From Moraxella bovoculi 237 (lineage in GTDB: Bacteria > Pseudomonadota > Gammaproteobacteria > Pseudomonadales > Moraxellaceae): a DNA stretch of 64,000 nucleotides. Location of the stretch: NCBI RefSeq assembly GCF_000696305.2, contig NZ_AOMT01000005.1, positions 124,001 through 188,000 on the forward strand, given 5' to 3'. Position numbers and translations under genes: made by a program. Under the pieces are notes generated by a model, which was given only the letters and a program-made list of their open reading frames with translations, ran no database searches and had not been told where the DNA came from. Numbering within the stretch: position 1 is the first letter of the stretch; each line of letters begins with the position of its first letter. Below are positions 10,319 to 21,212 of the stretch, one piece after another.

Positions 10319-10350
10319 AAAAATGACGATCATGTGACCGTCATTTTTTA
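10319..10350 (-). terminator. Terminator of purB
   Basis: Arms AAAAAATGACG (10319-10329) and CGTCATTTTTT (10340-10350) form an 11-bp stem. T-tracts occur on both sides, so it may act in both directions. It sits just past the purB stop on the minus strand. Confidence 0.85.
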
Positions 10351-10355
10351 TGGGA

Positions 10356-11753
<1,398 letters not shown>

Positions 11754-11845
11754 TTAATGTTGGGTAGGGGTAAGAGTTGGGTGATTATATCAAATTGTCA
11801 GATTTATTTAAACCATCAAAGCGCACGATTATAACGGGTTAATAA

Positions 11846-11868
11846 AAAGGAGCCACCAAGGCTCTTTG
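11846..11868 (-). terminator. Terminator of mnmA
   Basis: GAGCC (11850-11854) pairs with GGCTC (11860-11864), extended by weaker flanking pairs. On the minus strand it is followed by CTTTTTATT, 7 nt past the mnmA stop. Confidence 0.7.
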
Positions 11869-11874
11869 TAATGT

Positions 11875-13035
11875 TTAATTGATTTGGGTGTTGGTTGTTT
11901 GTATCACGCCCCCACCAAGACACACATCATCAACATAGAACACGACAGACTGCCCTGCGGTAACGGCACGCTGTGGCTCATCAAAGACCACACGCACGCC
12001 CGTATCGGTGACAAAAACGGTGCAAGTTTGGTCGGGTTGGCGATAGCGGGTCTTGGCGGTGCATTTTAGTCCGTTGTCATGGATTTGGGGTGGCTCGCCT
12101 GTTACCCAGTCCAATTTATAAGCGGTAAGTTTGGTGGATTGTAGCCAAGGGTGGTCATGCCCTTGCCCGACTATTAGGCGGTTATTTACCAAATCTTTGT
12201 GCAAGACAAACCACGGCTCTTCGGGGCGGTTTGCCACGCCACCAATGCCAATGCCCCCGCGTTGCCCAAGCGTGTAGTACATGAGTCCGTCATGCGTGCC
12301 AATTTTTATGCCATCATCGGTATAAATATCGCCTTGTTTGGCAGGTAGGTAGGTTTGTAAAAAGTCTTTGAATTTACGCTCACCAATAAAGCAAATGCCT
12401 GTTGAGTCCTTTTTCTTGGCGGTGGCAAGCTCGTATTTTTCAGCGATGGCCCTAACTTCACTTTTTTCAAGTTCGCCCACAGGGAATAAGGTTTTGGCGA
12501 TTTTGTCGCCCCCTACCGCGTGCAAAAAATAGCTTTGGTCTTTGTTATTATCCAGCCCGCGAAGTAGGCTTGCCTTGCCATGCGTCTCAAAACTTCGGCG
12601 GGTATAATGCCCTGTGGCGATGTAGTCCGCCCCAAGGGTCAAGGCATGGTCCAAAAAGGCTTTGAATTTGACTTCTTTGTTGCACAAAATATCAGGGTTT
12701 GGTGTGCGACCTGCTTTGTATTCTTCCAAAAAATGCTCAAAGACATTGTCCCAATACTCCGCCGAAAAGTTGGCGGTGTGGAGCGGTATGCCCACTTTGT
12801 CGGCAACGGCTTGGGCATCAGCTAGGTCAGTCATGGCGGTGCAGTATTCGGTGCCGTCATCTTCTTCCCAGTTTTTCATGAACAAGCCTTCAACATCAAA
12901 GCCTGCTTCTTTTAGCAGGACTGCCGACACTGAGCTGTCCACGCCGCCAGACATACCTACAATGACTTTGATTTGATTGGGATTTTTGTTGTGAAATTGG
13001 GCGACATCGGACAGACGGTAGGGGGTGGTGTTCAT
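11875..13035 (-). CDS. mnmA: tRNA-specific 2-thiouridylase
   Basis: MnmA adds sulphur to U34 of the wobble position in tRNA-Lys, -Glu and -Gln, using persulphide from the Tus relay. The 386-residue protein has the PP-loop GMSGGVDSS near residue 28, the catalytic cysteines in NPDILCNKE and STGICFIGE, and the [10 protein letters not shown] segment. The relay genes tusDCE lie at the far end of this window. It forms the left boundary of the CRISPR locus and is transcribed away from it. Confidence 0.96.
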   Translation of the reverse strand: MNTTPYRLSDVAQFHNKNPNQIKVIVGMSGGVDSSVSAVLLKEAGFDVEGLFMKNWEEDDGTEYCTAMTDLADAQAVADKVGIPLHTANFSAEYWDNVFEHFLEEYKAGRTPNPDILCNKEVKFKAFLDHALTLGADYIATGHYTRRSFETHGKASLLRGLDNNKDQSYFLHAVGGDKIAKTLFPVGELEKSEVRAIAEKYELATAKKKDSTGICFIGERKFKDFLQTYLPAKQGDIYTDDGIKIGTHDGLMYYTLGQRGGIGIGGVANRPEEPWFVLHKDLVNNRLIVGQGHDHPWLQSTKLTAYKLDWVTGEPPQIHDNGLKCTAKTRYRQPDQTCTVFVTDTGVRVVFDEPQRAVTAGQSVVFYVDDVCLGGGVIQTTNTQIN

Positions 13036-13106
13036 GTTGTTATCTTACTAAATTAAATTTGCCATTATATGGGGTTTTGGGATTTATTTTCAAGGTGTTG
13101 GGCGTG

Positions 13107-13135
13107 TTGATGAAGGCATTTTTTGGTGATATACT
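13107..13135 (+). promoter_or_regulatory. Promoter of the cas operon
   Basis: TTGATG (13107-13112), a 17-nt spacer and TATACT (13130-13135) precede cas3 by 27 nt. An AAGGAG ribosome-binding site lies between the promoter and the cas3 ATG. Confidence 0.7.
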
Positions 13136-13162
13136 ATAAAGTAAATATGCAAGGAGCTAAGC

Positions 13163-15598
13163 ATGTGCATTGCCCATATTCGTAAATCCGACAAAGCCAT
13201 TCAATCGCTTCAAACGCATTTAATTGAGACTTCCCAAATCGCTCGTGTATTAGCAGGTAAATTGAATTTATCACAAGCGGGTGAATTATTGGGTCTTATG
13301 CATGATTTTGGTAAATATTCACAAGATTTTCAAGAATATATTCGGGCAATGACAGGTATAGATGTTGATATAGACAATGATTATGTTCTGCCCAATGGCA
13401 AGAAGATTGATCATTCTACCGCAGGGGCTCAGTGGGTTTATCAAAATTTACGTCAATTCGATACCAAAAATGGTATTGGTGAATTAATTGGGCAAATACT
13501 TGGTTTGTGTATTGCGTCTCATCATGGATTGGGATTGATAGATTGTTTAACGCCTGACGGTGAATTAAATTGGAAACGCCGTTTTGATAAATCAGATGAA
13601 TTAACGCATTTATCCGAATGTCAATCAAAAGCCGATACAGAAATTTTACAAAAAGCCCATGCTTTGGTTAATGACAATCTTATCAAAGAATGCCTAAAAT
13701 TTATTTTACCAATTTTTAAAAATACTGATATTAAAAATAACTCAAAAATCCAAGAATTTTATTTAGGATGTTTTGCTCGGTTTTTATTTAGTTGTTTGAT
13801 TGATGCTGACCGTATCAATAGTGCAGATTTTGAGCGTGAACACCAAAAATCTTTACGCCGTTTTGATGAAAAACCCAATTGGCAACAAGCCATTGATTTA
13901 TTAGAAACACATTTGGCAAATTTTACCATCCAATATCCCATTGATAAAATTCGCCAAGACATCTCGGAGACTTGCCTATCCCGTGCCAATGACTCACAAG
14001 GCATTTACACCCTAACCGTACCCACAGGCGGAGGCAAGACTTTAGCCAGTCTGCGTTATGCACTTCATCACGCCAAAAAACACAATCTCGACCGCATTAT
14101 CTACATCATTCCTTATACCTCTATTATCGACCAAAACGCCAAAACCGTGCGTGATATTTTGGGTGATGATTGGGTATTAGAACATCACTGTAACATCGAA
14201 CCTGACAAACAAAACTGGCAAGACAAACTGTTGTCCGAAAATTGGGATAAACCTATTGTGTTTACCACAATGGTGCAATTTTTGGATGCATGGTTTGGTG
14301 CTGGTACTCGGGGCGTGCGCCATGTTCACGCCATGACAAATAGCGTGTTGATTTTTGATGAAATCCAAACTTTGCCGATTAAATGTGTGCATTTATTTTG
14401 CAATGCATTAAATTGGCTCAATCAATTTGGCAAAAGCAGTGCCATTTTATGCACGGCAACCCAGCCTTTATTACATCAATTAAAAAATTCACAGTTAGGG
14501 CAAATCAAATTATCAGACAATCATGAACTTATGGGCTTGGATAATTTAAATCAATTATTTGATGATTTATCACGAGTACAGATAACTTATCATCCAAAAG
14601 TCGGCGGTTATGACATAGATGATGCAGGTGATTTTTTATTAAAGCAATTTAATCTAACTCCAAGCTGTCTATTTATTGTCAATACCAAGCAATGGGCAAA
14701 AGACTTATATCAATATTGTCAAAAAAATAATGTCCCAAAAGAAGCCCTATTTCATCTAAGCACCAATCAATGCTCGACTCATCGCAGGGCTATTTTTGAT
14801 AATATCAAACACCGCCTAAAAAATAACGAACCTGTTATTTGTATCAGTACTCAGCTTATTGAAGCGGGTGTGGATATTTCTTTTGCGTGTGTCATTCGGG
14901 CATTAGGCGGATTAGATAGCATTGCCCAAGCTGGCGGTCGCTGTAATCGTCATGGCGAAAAACAAAATAAAGGGCAAGTTTTTGTTTTAAATTTAAAAGA
15001 GCCAAGTTTTGAAAAAGTATTGCCCGATATTTATCAAGGGCAATTATGTGGCGAAAGGGTATTGCGTGAATTTGACGATCAAGATATTTTACAACCCAAT
15101 GCTATGAATCAATATTTTAATTATTATTTTTATAATCGAAGTGATGAGATGCGTTACGACATCAAAGATAAAAATCAAACATTGGGCAATTTATTAGATT
15201 GGTTGTCAGACAATAGCCAAAATATTTATACACCAAAAAATAACAAACGCACCAAACCATTTCCGCTACTCATGCAATCTTTTAAAAGTGCAGGACAGTT
15301 TTTTAATGTCATTGATGCACCCACTCGTGCCGTGATCGTGCCTTATAATAAAGGAAAAGAGATTATCGCTCAATTATGCGGTGCGTGGAATCCCAAACAA
15401 ATGTATCAGGCATTGTCAGATGCTCAGCAATATAGCGTGAATGTGTTTCCCAATGTATTTAAAAAACTTATGGATAATCGCGCCATTTATGAAGTTCAAG
15501 CAGGTTTGGGTATTTATTATTTGGACGATAAATATCATGATGACAATTATGGGTTGTCGCTTGATGAAACAGGCGAGATGACTTTTTACAATCTTTAA
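13163..15598 (+). CDS. cas3: Cas3, type I-C helicase-nuclease
   Basis: Cas3 is recruited by target-bound Cascade and degrades the displaced strand. The 811-residue protein has an N-terminal HD nuclease with H19, H47-D48 (MHDFGK), H84 and H120-H121. The SF2 helicase follows, with Walker A PTGGGKT (287-293), the DEIQ box (399-402) and a C-terminal helicase domain with the QAGGRCNRHGE motif. It is first in the operon, 22 nt before cas5c. Base composition changes sharply inside the gene (see findings), suggesting recombination. All key residues look intact. Confidence 0.96.
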   Translation: MCIAHIRKSDKAIQSLQTHLIETSQIARVLAGKLNLSQAGELLGLMHDFGKYSQDFQEYIRAMTGIDVDIDNDYVLPNGKKIDHSTAGAQWVYQNLRQFDTKNGIGELIGQILGLCIASHHGLGLIDCLTPDGELNWKRRFDKSDELTHLSECQSKADTEILQKAHALVNDNLIKECLKFILPIFKNTDIKNNSKIQEFYLGCFARFLFSCLIDADRINSADFEREHQKSLRRFDEKPNWQQAIDLLETHLANFTIQYPIDKIRQDISETCLSRANDSQGIYTLTVPTGGGKTLASLRYALHHAKKHNLDRIIYIIPYTSIIDQNAKTVRDILGDDWVLEHHCNIEPDKQNWQDKLLSENWDKPIVFTTMVQFLDAWFGAGTRGVRHVHAMTNSVLIFDEIQTLPIKCVHLFCNALNWLNQFGKSSAILCTATQPLLHQLKNSQLGQIKLSDNHELMGLDNLNQLFDDLSRVQITYHPKVGGYDIDDAGDFLLKQFNLTPSCLFIVNTKQWAKDLYQYCQKNNVPKEALFHLSTNQCSTHRRAIFDNIKHRLKNNEPVICISTQLIEAGVDISFACVIRALGGLDSIAQAGGRCNRHGEKQNKGQVFVLNLKEPSFEKVLPDIYQGQLCGERVLREFDDQDILQPNAMNQYFNYYFYNRSDEMRYDIKDKNQTLGNLLDWLSDNSQNIYTPKNNKRTKPFPLLMQSFKSAGQFFNVIDAPTRAVIVPYNKGKEIIAQLCGAWNPKQMYQALSDAQQYSVNVFPNVFKKLMDNRAIYEVQAGLGIYYLDDKYHDDNYGLSLDETGEMTFYNL

Positions 15599-15620
15599 AA
15601 CGCAATAAAAAAGGTATGAT

Positions 15621-16358
15621 ATGACTAATGGCAATACATTTAAAAGTGAGCTGTTTAGCTTACGAGTATGGGGTAGGCAAGCGTTATTCACCGACCCCAT
15701 TACCAAGATTGGCGGTGAGAAATTTACCTATCAAGTACCCACTTATGAAGCCATAAAAGGCATTTTAAAAAGCGTGTACTGGAAGCCTACAATCATTTGG
15801 CATATTGATAAAATTCGTGTCATCAAGCCCATTCGCACCCAAAGCAAATCCACCAAACCCCAAGACTGGAATGGCGGTAATACGCTTGCCATTTATACAT
15901 TTTTGCAAGATGTGGAATATCAGGTGCAGGCGTATTTTACTTGGAATGAGAATTGGGACGAGTTAAAAGATGACCGCAATGCAGGCAAACACACTGCCAT
16001 TACCAAACGAATGCTAGAACGTGGCGGACGACAAGACATCTTTTTGGGAACTCGAGACTGTCAAGGATATGTTGAGCCGTGTGAGTTTGGGGCGGGGCAA
16101 GGGTTTTATGATGAGATTGATAATTTGGACTTTGGGCTGATGTTTCATAGCTTTGGCTATCCTGAGGAGACGGGCAAACATGAGCTTGTCAGCCGTTTTT
16201 GGCAAGCGAATATGGCGTATGGCGTGATTGATTTCCCAAGTGTTAATGATAATGTGCTAAAAACTCGCTTTATCCGTGAGATGAAACCTGAAAAGCCCTT
16301 TAAGCGTGGTGAGAATGTCAAGCCTGTGGAGAGTGAGGCTGGGGAGCTTGATGTATGA
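15621..16358 (+). CDS. cas5c: Cas5c (Cas5d), crRNA-processing Cascade subunit
   Basis: In type I-C there is no Cas6; Cas5c both cuts pre-crRNA and caps the 5' handle in Cascade. The 245-residue protein has the RAMP start FSLRVWGRQALFTDP and the GIL helix near residue 47. It also has a Lys-His pair at K123-H124 (NAGKHTAI), matching the Lys-His of the catalytic triad described for Bacillus Cas5d. The stop overlaps the cas8c start by 4 nt (ATGA), implying coupled translation. Confidence 0.94.
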   Translation: MTNGNTFKSELFSLRVWGRQALFTDPITKIGGEKFTYQVPTYEAIKGILKSVYWKPTIIWHIDKIRVIKPIRTQSKSTKPQDWNGGNTLAIYTFLQDVEYQVQAYFTWNENWDELKDDRNAGKHTAITKRMLERGGRQDIFLGTRDCQGYVEPCEFGAGQGFYDEIDNLDFGLMFHSFGYPEETGKHELVSRFWQANMAYGVIDFPSVNDNVLKTRFIREMKPEKPFKRGENVKPVESEAGELDV

Positions 16359-18376
16359 GCTGGATACAAAAACTTTATCGGACTTATGAGGCGGTCTCAT
16401 CAAAATCATCTGATGATGATACGCCCTTGACACCCATTGGGCATACTCAGCAAACCGCCCATATTGTCATTACTATCAATGGTAATGGTGATTTTTTGAC
16501 GGCAAGTGTCATGCCCGCCAAAACCGCCATTATGCTACCTGCTACCGAATCATCAGAAAACCGCACCAGTGGCGAAGCCCCACACTCATTGGCGGACAAA
16601 TTACAATACGTTGCCCAAGATTATCCAGCGTTTGGCGGTAACAAAAAAGCCTATTTTGACGGCTACGTGGCACAGCTAAAAGCTTGGTGTGACAGTCCTT
16701 TTGCTCACCCAAAAGTCCAAGCGGTGCTAAATTATGTCAAAAAAGGCAAGGTTGTTTCTGATTTGGTGCAAGCAGGCGTGTTGCCCGTGGATGTACAAGG
16801 CAGGGTTCTTAGTAAATGGGACGAACCAAGCGAAGCCCCTGCCATTTTTTCGGTATTGACAAAAACCAAAGGCGAGATTGAATTTGGGTCGGCTTTGGTG
16901 TGTTGGCGTGTTGAAGTGGCAGGCGATGCCCAAGCCGATACTTGGGCGGACAGCGACATTTGGCAATCTTGGGCAGAATATTTGTCGTCTGCAGACAGTG
17001 AGCAGGGTTTTTGTTTGGTAAAAGGCGAGATGCTTGCCATTGCAACCATGCACCCTGCCAAGTTGCGACATACGGGTGACAAAGCCAAACTCATCTCATC
17101 GAACGACACGGCAGGTTATACCTATCGTGGGCGGTTTGTCTTGGCAGAAGAATCGGCAAGTATCTCGGCTGACGTGTCGGCGAAGGCACACAGTGCATTA
17201 CGCTGGCTCATCGCCAGACAAGGCATTCGTAACGGTGAGCAGGTAACGGTTGCTTGGGCGGTTAGCGGAAAAGAAGTGCCGTCGCCTTTGTTGGATTATT
17301 TTAGTCAAATTGATGTTGATGATATTGACGCTCTTGATATTACTGCTGATGAGACACCGCAAAATACTCAGCAAGATGTTCAGCAAGACTTATCAAGCAA
17401 TAAAGACTGGTCGGCAGACTTTGGGCGTAAAGCGTCTTATTTTATCAAGAAAAAATTGCACGGTTATCAAGCCAGATTGGCCGAACATGAGCAAATTTCT
17501 CTACTCATGCTCGATTCTGCGACCCCTGGTCGTATGGCATTGACTTATTATCAAGAATTTTTGCCCAGTGGTTATTTTGCCAATTTGGATGCTTGGATAG
17601 ATGATTTTTGTTGGTATCAACGCCACAGTATCGAAAACCTCAATGTCAAAAAATCTGATAAAAAACAAACGCTTTGGGCAGTCGTTCCGCCTTCGCCTTT
17701 TGTGATTGGGCAGGCGGTCTATGGCGTGTCATTAAGCGACAATCTAAAAAAACAGCTCTATGCTCGCCTGTTGCCTGTGATTGCAGGCGGTCAAAACGTG
17801 CCAATCCCTTATGATTTGGTGCAAAAAAGTTTTCAAGTTGCTTGTAATCCCAACGGCTGTGAAAATTGGGAATGGCAACGCAATATCGGGGTTGCTTGTG
17901 CTTTGTACAAAGGCTGGCGAGCCCGTCATCACGATTTATCACAACGGAGAATTTATGACATGAATTTAGACAAAGAAAATCGTTCACGAGATTATTTATT
18001 TGGTCGGCTGTTGGCAGTGGCAGAAGCCCTAGAAAGCAAAGCCTTGCAAATTGCGGATGAGAACCGCTCAACCAATGCCGAACGCTATATGCAACGCTTT
18101 GCCACAAGACCGCTTAGTACATGGCTTCAAATTGAGCTGGGGCTTGACTCCTACAAAAATCGCTTGCGTAACAACCGCTACATGGGCTTTTTGAAAAACC
18201 GTGAAAAAGAGATTGATGAAATCGTCTTTGCCCTAAACAACCTAGACGGAGACAAAACTTGGCTAGATAAGCCATTGGACGGCGAATTTTTACTTGGCTA
18301 TCACAGCCAAAAAATGGCATATCGCACCAAATCTGCCCAAACCGACCAAACCAATCAAGACAACGAAACCGAATAA
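16355..18376 (+). CDS. cas8c: Cas8c (Csd1), large subunit of type I-C Cascade
   Basis: Cas8c recognises the PAM and recruits Cas3. The 673-residue protein matches Csd1. Visible segments include MSWIQKLYRTYEAV at the start, the SALRWLIARQG stretch in the middle, and the C-terminal DYLFGRLLAVAE and LGYHSQKMAYR segments near the end. It overlaps cas5c by 4 nt and ends 18 nt before cas7c. Its last fifth appears to be translated separately as Cas11c from an internal start. Confidence 0.95.
   Translation: MSWIQKLYRTYEAVSSKSSDDDTPLTPIGHTQQTAHIVITINGNGDFLTASVMPAKTAIMLPATESSENRTSGEAPHSLADKLQYVAQDYPAFGGNKKAYFDGYVAQLKAWCDSPFAHPKVQAVLNYVKKGKVVSDLVQAGVLPVDVQGRVLSKWDEPSEAPAIFSVLTKTKGEIEFGSALVCWRVEVAGDAQADTWADSDIWQSWAEYLSSADSEQGFCLVKGEMLAIATMHPAKLRHTGDKAKLISSNDTAGYTYRGRFVLAEESASISADVSAKAHSALRWLIARQGIRNGEQVTVAWAVSGKEVPSPLLDYFSQIDVDDIDALDITADETPQNTQQDVQQDLSSNKDWSADFGRKASYFIKKKLHGYQARLAEHEQISLLMLDSATPGRMALTYYQEFLPSGYFANLDAWIDDFCWYQRHSIENLNVKKSDKKQTLWAVVPPSPFVIGQAVYGVSLSDNLKKQLYARLLPVIAGGQNVPIPYDLVQKSFQVACNPNGCENWEWQRNIGVACALYKGWRARHHDLSQRRIYDMNLDKENRSRDYLFGRLLAVAEALESKALQIADENRSTNAERYMQRFATRPLSTWLQIELGLDSYKNRLRNNRYMGFLKNREKEIDEIVFALNNLDGDKTWLDKPLDGEFLLGYHSQKMAYRTKSAQTDQTNQDNETE
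17960..18376 (+). CDS. cas11c: Cas11c, small Cascade subunit from an internal start in cas8c
   Basis: Type I-C systems are known to make the small subunit Cas11c from an in-frame start inside cas8c. Here an ATG at 17960 is in frame (codon 536 of cas8c). It is preceded by GGAG at 17946-17949, 10 nt upstream, and starts MNLDKENRSRDYLFGRLLAV. The product would be 138 residues, a plausible size for Cas11c. A nearer ATG at 17955 is out of frame. The start is inferred from sequence only. Confidence 0.65.
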   Translation: MNLDKENRSRDYLFGRLLAVAEALESKALQIADENRSTNAERYMQRFATRPLSTWLQIELGLDSYKNRLRNNRYMGFLKNREKEIDEIVFALNNLDGDKTWLDKPLDGEFLLGYHSQKMAYRTKSAQTDQTNQDNETE

Positions 18377-18394
18377 TCCCAATAGGAGTATCTT

Positions 18395-19237
18395 ATGAGC
18401 TTAACCAAAAAAATTGATTTTGCCCTTATCATTCAAGTACAAAACGCCAACCCTAATGGCGACCCACTAAACGGCAACCGCCCACGCACCGATTTTCAGG
18501 GCTTTGGCGAGATGACTGATGTCTGCCTAAAACGCAAAATCCGAGACCGTTTGCAGGACGCTGGCGAGAGCATTTTTGTGCAATCCGATGAGAAAAAGAC
18601 GGACGGCATGACAAGCCTTGCCAATCGTGCCAAAGATAAAGAAGTTGGCTTGGGGGCGGACGCATTTAACGCCAAAAAATCAAGCCGTGATGAAACCGCC
18701 AAAAAAGCCTGTGAGAAATGGCTTGATGTGAGAAGTTTTGGGCAAGTGTTCGCCTTTGGCAAAAGTGATGAAGGTTCGGGTGTATCCATTGCTGTGCGTG
18801 GACCTGTGAGCATTCAGTCGGCATTTAGTGTTGAGCCTGTTAGCGTAACCAGCACCCAAATCACCAAAAGCGTGAGTGGTGAGGGCGATGGCACCAAAAA
18901 AGCGTCCGACACTATGGGTATGAAACACCGTGTGGATAAGGGCGTGTATGTGGCGTTTGGGGCGATGTCGCCACAGCTTGCCGAGCGGACGGGATTTAGT
19001 GATGACGATGCCCAAAAAATCAAAGACGTGCTTGTCAAGCTCTTTGAAGGCGATGCGTCATCGGCTCGCCCCGAGGGGTCTATGCAAGTTGTCAAACTCA
19101 TCTGGTGGGAGCATAACTGCAAAGCAGGACAATACTCATCGGCAAAAGTACACGCCAGCCTAAGCGTAAAGGCAGACGGCAGTTATGAGCTAAACAACCT
19201 AGCAGGGCTAAAACCAGAAGAAATTGATGGATTCTGA
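18395..19237 (+). CDS. cas7c: Cas7c (Csd2), Cascade backbone subunit
   Basis: Multiple Cas7 copies coat the crRNA spacer. The 280-residue protein shows the Csd2 start (KIDFALIIQVQNANPNGDP) with the NGNRPRTD segment, the FGQVFAF strand, GPVSIQSAFSVEPV, the MGMKHRVDKGVYVAFG motif and a late LIWWEHN. The length is typical. A good AGGAG ribosome-binding site lies 10 nt before the ATG. It overlaps cas4 by 11 nt. Confidence 0.96.
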   Translation: MSLTKKIDFALIIQVQNANPNGDPLNGNRPRTDFQGFGEMTDVCLKRKIRDRLQDAGESIFVQSDEKKTDGMTSLANRAKDKEVGLGADAFNAKKSSRDETAKKACEKWLDVRSFGQVFAFGKSDEGSGVSIAVRGPVSIQSAFSVEPVSVTSTQITKSVSGEGDGTKKASDTMGMKHRVDKGVYVAFGAMSPQLAERTGFSDDDAQKIKDVLVKLFEGDASSARPEGSMQVVKLIWWEHNCKAGQYSSAKVHASLSVKADGSYELNNLAGLKPEEIDGF

Positions 19238-19841
19238 TAAACGCCTTATCTTGCTCTCCGCCCTGCAACATTACGCCTTTTGCCCGCGTCAATGCGCCTT
19301 GATTCACAATGAACAAGCATGGGCGGAGAATTATCTGACCGCACAAGGCAAACTGCTCCATGAGCGGGTGGATGGCGGTGAGCCTGAAACTCGTCAAGGC
19401 ACCCGTTTTGAGCGAAGTGTACGCGTCTTATCGAATACGCTCGGGATATCAGGCGTGCTTGACATGGTGGAGGTATCCAAAAATGGCGACATGCACCCTG
19501 TTGAATATAAGCACGGCAAGCCCAAGCCTACCGACATGGATAAGATTCAGCTTTGCTCGCAAGCGATGTGTCTAGAAGAGATGACAGGGCGGACAGTGGC
19601 AAGTGGCTCGCTGTGGTATGGCAAAACCCGTCATCGCTTGGCGGTGGTCTTTGATGATGAACTGCGTGCAAAAACGCTGGCGACCATTGATAGTGTTCGC
19701 ACCATGCTCCAAAGCGGACAAACGCCATTGCCGATTTATGACAAACGCTGTAAGGCGTGTTCACTTGTGGATATTTGTGAGCCAAAAGTGTTTGGGAAAG
19801 ATAAGTCGGTGGGGTATGTGGCGGGGTTGTTTGGGGAATAA
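19227..19841 (+). CDS. cas4: Cas4, adaptation nuclease
   Basis: Cas4 trims prespacers and sets PAM-correct orientation together with Cas1-Cas2. The 204-residue protein has the iron-sulphur cysteines (FCPRQC near the start and CKACSLVDIC near the end) and RecB-like nuclease motifs (GVLDMVEV and VEYKHGKPKP). The ATG at 19227 overlaps the cas7c stop; a TTG directly before it is less likely. In most I-C loci cas1 follows at once. Here about 2 kb of foreign-looking DNA separates them. Confidence 0.93.
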   Translation: MDSDKRLILLSALQHYAFCPRQCALIHNEQAWAENYLTAQGKLLHERVDGGEPETRQGTRFERSVRVLSNTLGISGVLDMVEVSKNGDMHPVEYKHGKPKPTDMDKIQLCSQAMCLEEMTGRTVASGSLWYGKTRHRLAVVFDDELRAKTLATIDSVRTMLQSGQTPLPIYDKRCKACSLVDICEPKVFGKDKSVGYVAGLFGE

Positions 19842-19844
19842 AGA

Positions 19845-19875
19845 TTGACTTTTTAAATACAGTATTTTTTAGAAT
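19845..19875 (+). promoter_or_regulatory. Candidate promoter of the inserted CD-NTase/SLATT cassette
   Basis: TTGACT (19845-19850) and TAGAAT (19870-19875) each match the sigma-70 consensus at five of six positions. The 19-nt spacer is longer than ideal. It starts right after the cas4 stop, so the cassette may be expressed independently of the cas operon. Confidence 0.4.
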
Positions 19876-19892
19876 ATACAAGGAAAAACAAA

Positions 19893-21212
19893 ATGAGCAT
19901 TGCCATAATGTTTGAAGAGTTTATTGAAAATTTAGCTATTTCTAATAAAGAAACAATAAGTAACCGTTATGCTGAAATAACAAAAGTGTTAAATAAGCAT
20001 TTTCGAAATTCAGATTCTGAAACTGCTAACAGTTTGCAAGTTGGATCCTTTGGAAGGAAAACAGGGATTAATGGTATTTCTGATTTAGATATGCTGTATA
20101 TCATGCCAAAGTGTAAGTGGGATACTTATAACAATGCTCAAAATGGACAATATAAATTACTTGCTGACACAAAAGAGGCAATTTTGAAACACTATTCACG
20201 AACAGATGTTAGTGTCGATAGATTAGTTGTTTCAGTTGCATTTTCTAATTTTTATATTGAAGTTCAGCCTGTTTTTGAACAAGAAGATGGTAGTTTTAAA
20301 TATCCTGACACAAAAGATGGGGGTAGTTGGAAAATCACAAAACCAAAAGAGGAAATTCGTAAAATATCTTCTGTCGATGAAGCTAAAAATCGGAACTTAC
20401 GCCGTTTGTGTAAAATGGCTCGCGCTTGGAAAAATAAGCATGGTGTAGCAATGGGAGGATTGCTTATTGATACGTTGGCTTATAATTTTCTGAATTCCAC
20501 AGAATATTATGATGATAAAAGCTATCTTGATTATGATTGGTTAAGTAGAGATTTTTTTGAATATCTTTCAAAACTTCCAGAGCAGGATTATTACCTAGCA
20601 TTAGGTAGTAATCAGCGAGTTAATGTGAAGAAAAAATTTCAAAACAAGGCAAAAAAGGCACACAAACTTTGTTTGGATGCGATTGAAGCAGAAAATCAGA
20701 ATAATGTGAATGATAAATGGAAAAAGGTTTATGGTCGTCCATTTCCTGCCGCTGAAAAAGTGGTTGTGGAATCGCTTTTAGCAAGTTATGAGCCAAGCTA
20801 CCAAAATACAGAAGAATTTATAGAAGACAAATTCCCAATTGATATTCGTGAATATTTGAAAATTGATTGTGAAGTTAAACAGAATGGTTTTCGAAAATTT
20901 TTCCTTAGAGATATTTTGAGGTCAAAAATTCCATTGAAGTCTCAAAAAGATTTATTGTTTCAGATAAAAGAAATTTCTGTGAAACAACCATACCAAATTT
21001 ATTGGAAGGTCTTAAATCGCGGAGATGAAGCAAAGCGAAGAGACTGTATTCGCGGACAAATTACGCCAGATGCTGGAAATAATTACAAAAAGGAAGCTAC
21101 GAACTTCTTAGGAGATCACATTGTTGAATGTTATTGCGTAAAAAATGGTGTAGTGGTGGCAAAAGATAGAATTCATGTTCCAATTGTTGCTGATGGGAGC
21201 GATTATGACTGA
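19893..21212 (+). CDS. CD-NTase (SMODS nucleotidyltransferase with AGS-C-like sensor domain)
   Basis: This is a CBASS-type cyclic-oligonucleotide synthase of 439 residues. The N-terminal Pol-beta-like SMODS core has the nucleotide-binding GSFGRKTG (51-58), the metal-binding pair D64/D66 in ISDLDML and a third acidic residue at E123 in YIEVQPV. The C-terminal hundred residues carry WKVLNRGDEA, RRDCIRGQI and HIVECY, the pattern of the AGS-C sensor domain. AAGGA lies 8 nt before the ATG. The gene is far richer in A+T than cas4 and cas1 around it. The nucleotide product cannot be predicted. Active-site residues look intact. Confidence 0.88.
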   Translation: MSIAIMFEEFIENLAISNKETISNRYAEITKVLNKHFRNSDSETANSLQVGSFGRKTGINGISDLDMLYIMPKCKWDTYNNAQNGQYKLLADTKEAILKHYSRTDVSVDRLVVSVAFSNFYIEVQPVFEQEDGSFKYPDTKDGGSWKITKPKEEIRKISSVDEAKNRNLRRLCKMARAWKNKHGVAMGGLLIDTLAYNFLNSTEYYDDKSYLDYDWLSRDFFEYLSKLPEQDYYLALGSNQRVNVKKKFQNKAKKAHKLCLDAIEAENQNNVNDKWKKVYGRPFPAAEKVVVESLLASYEPSYQNTEEFIEDKFPIDIREYLKIDCEVKQNGFRKFFLRDILRSKIPLKSQKDLLFQIKEISVKQPYQIYWKVLNRGDEAKRRDCIRGQITPDAGNNYKKEATNFLGDHIVECYCVKNGVVVAKDRIHVPIVADGSDYD

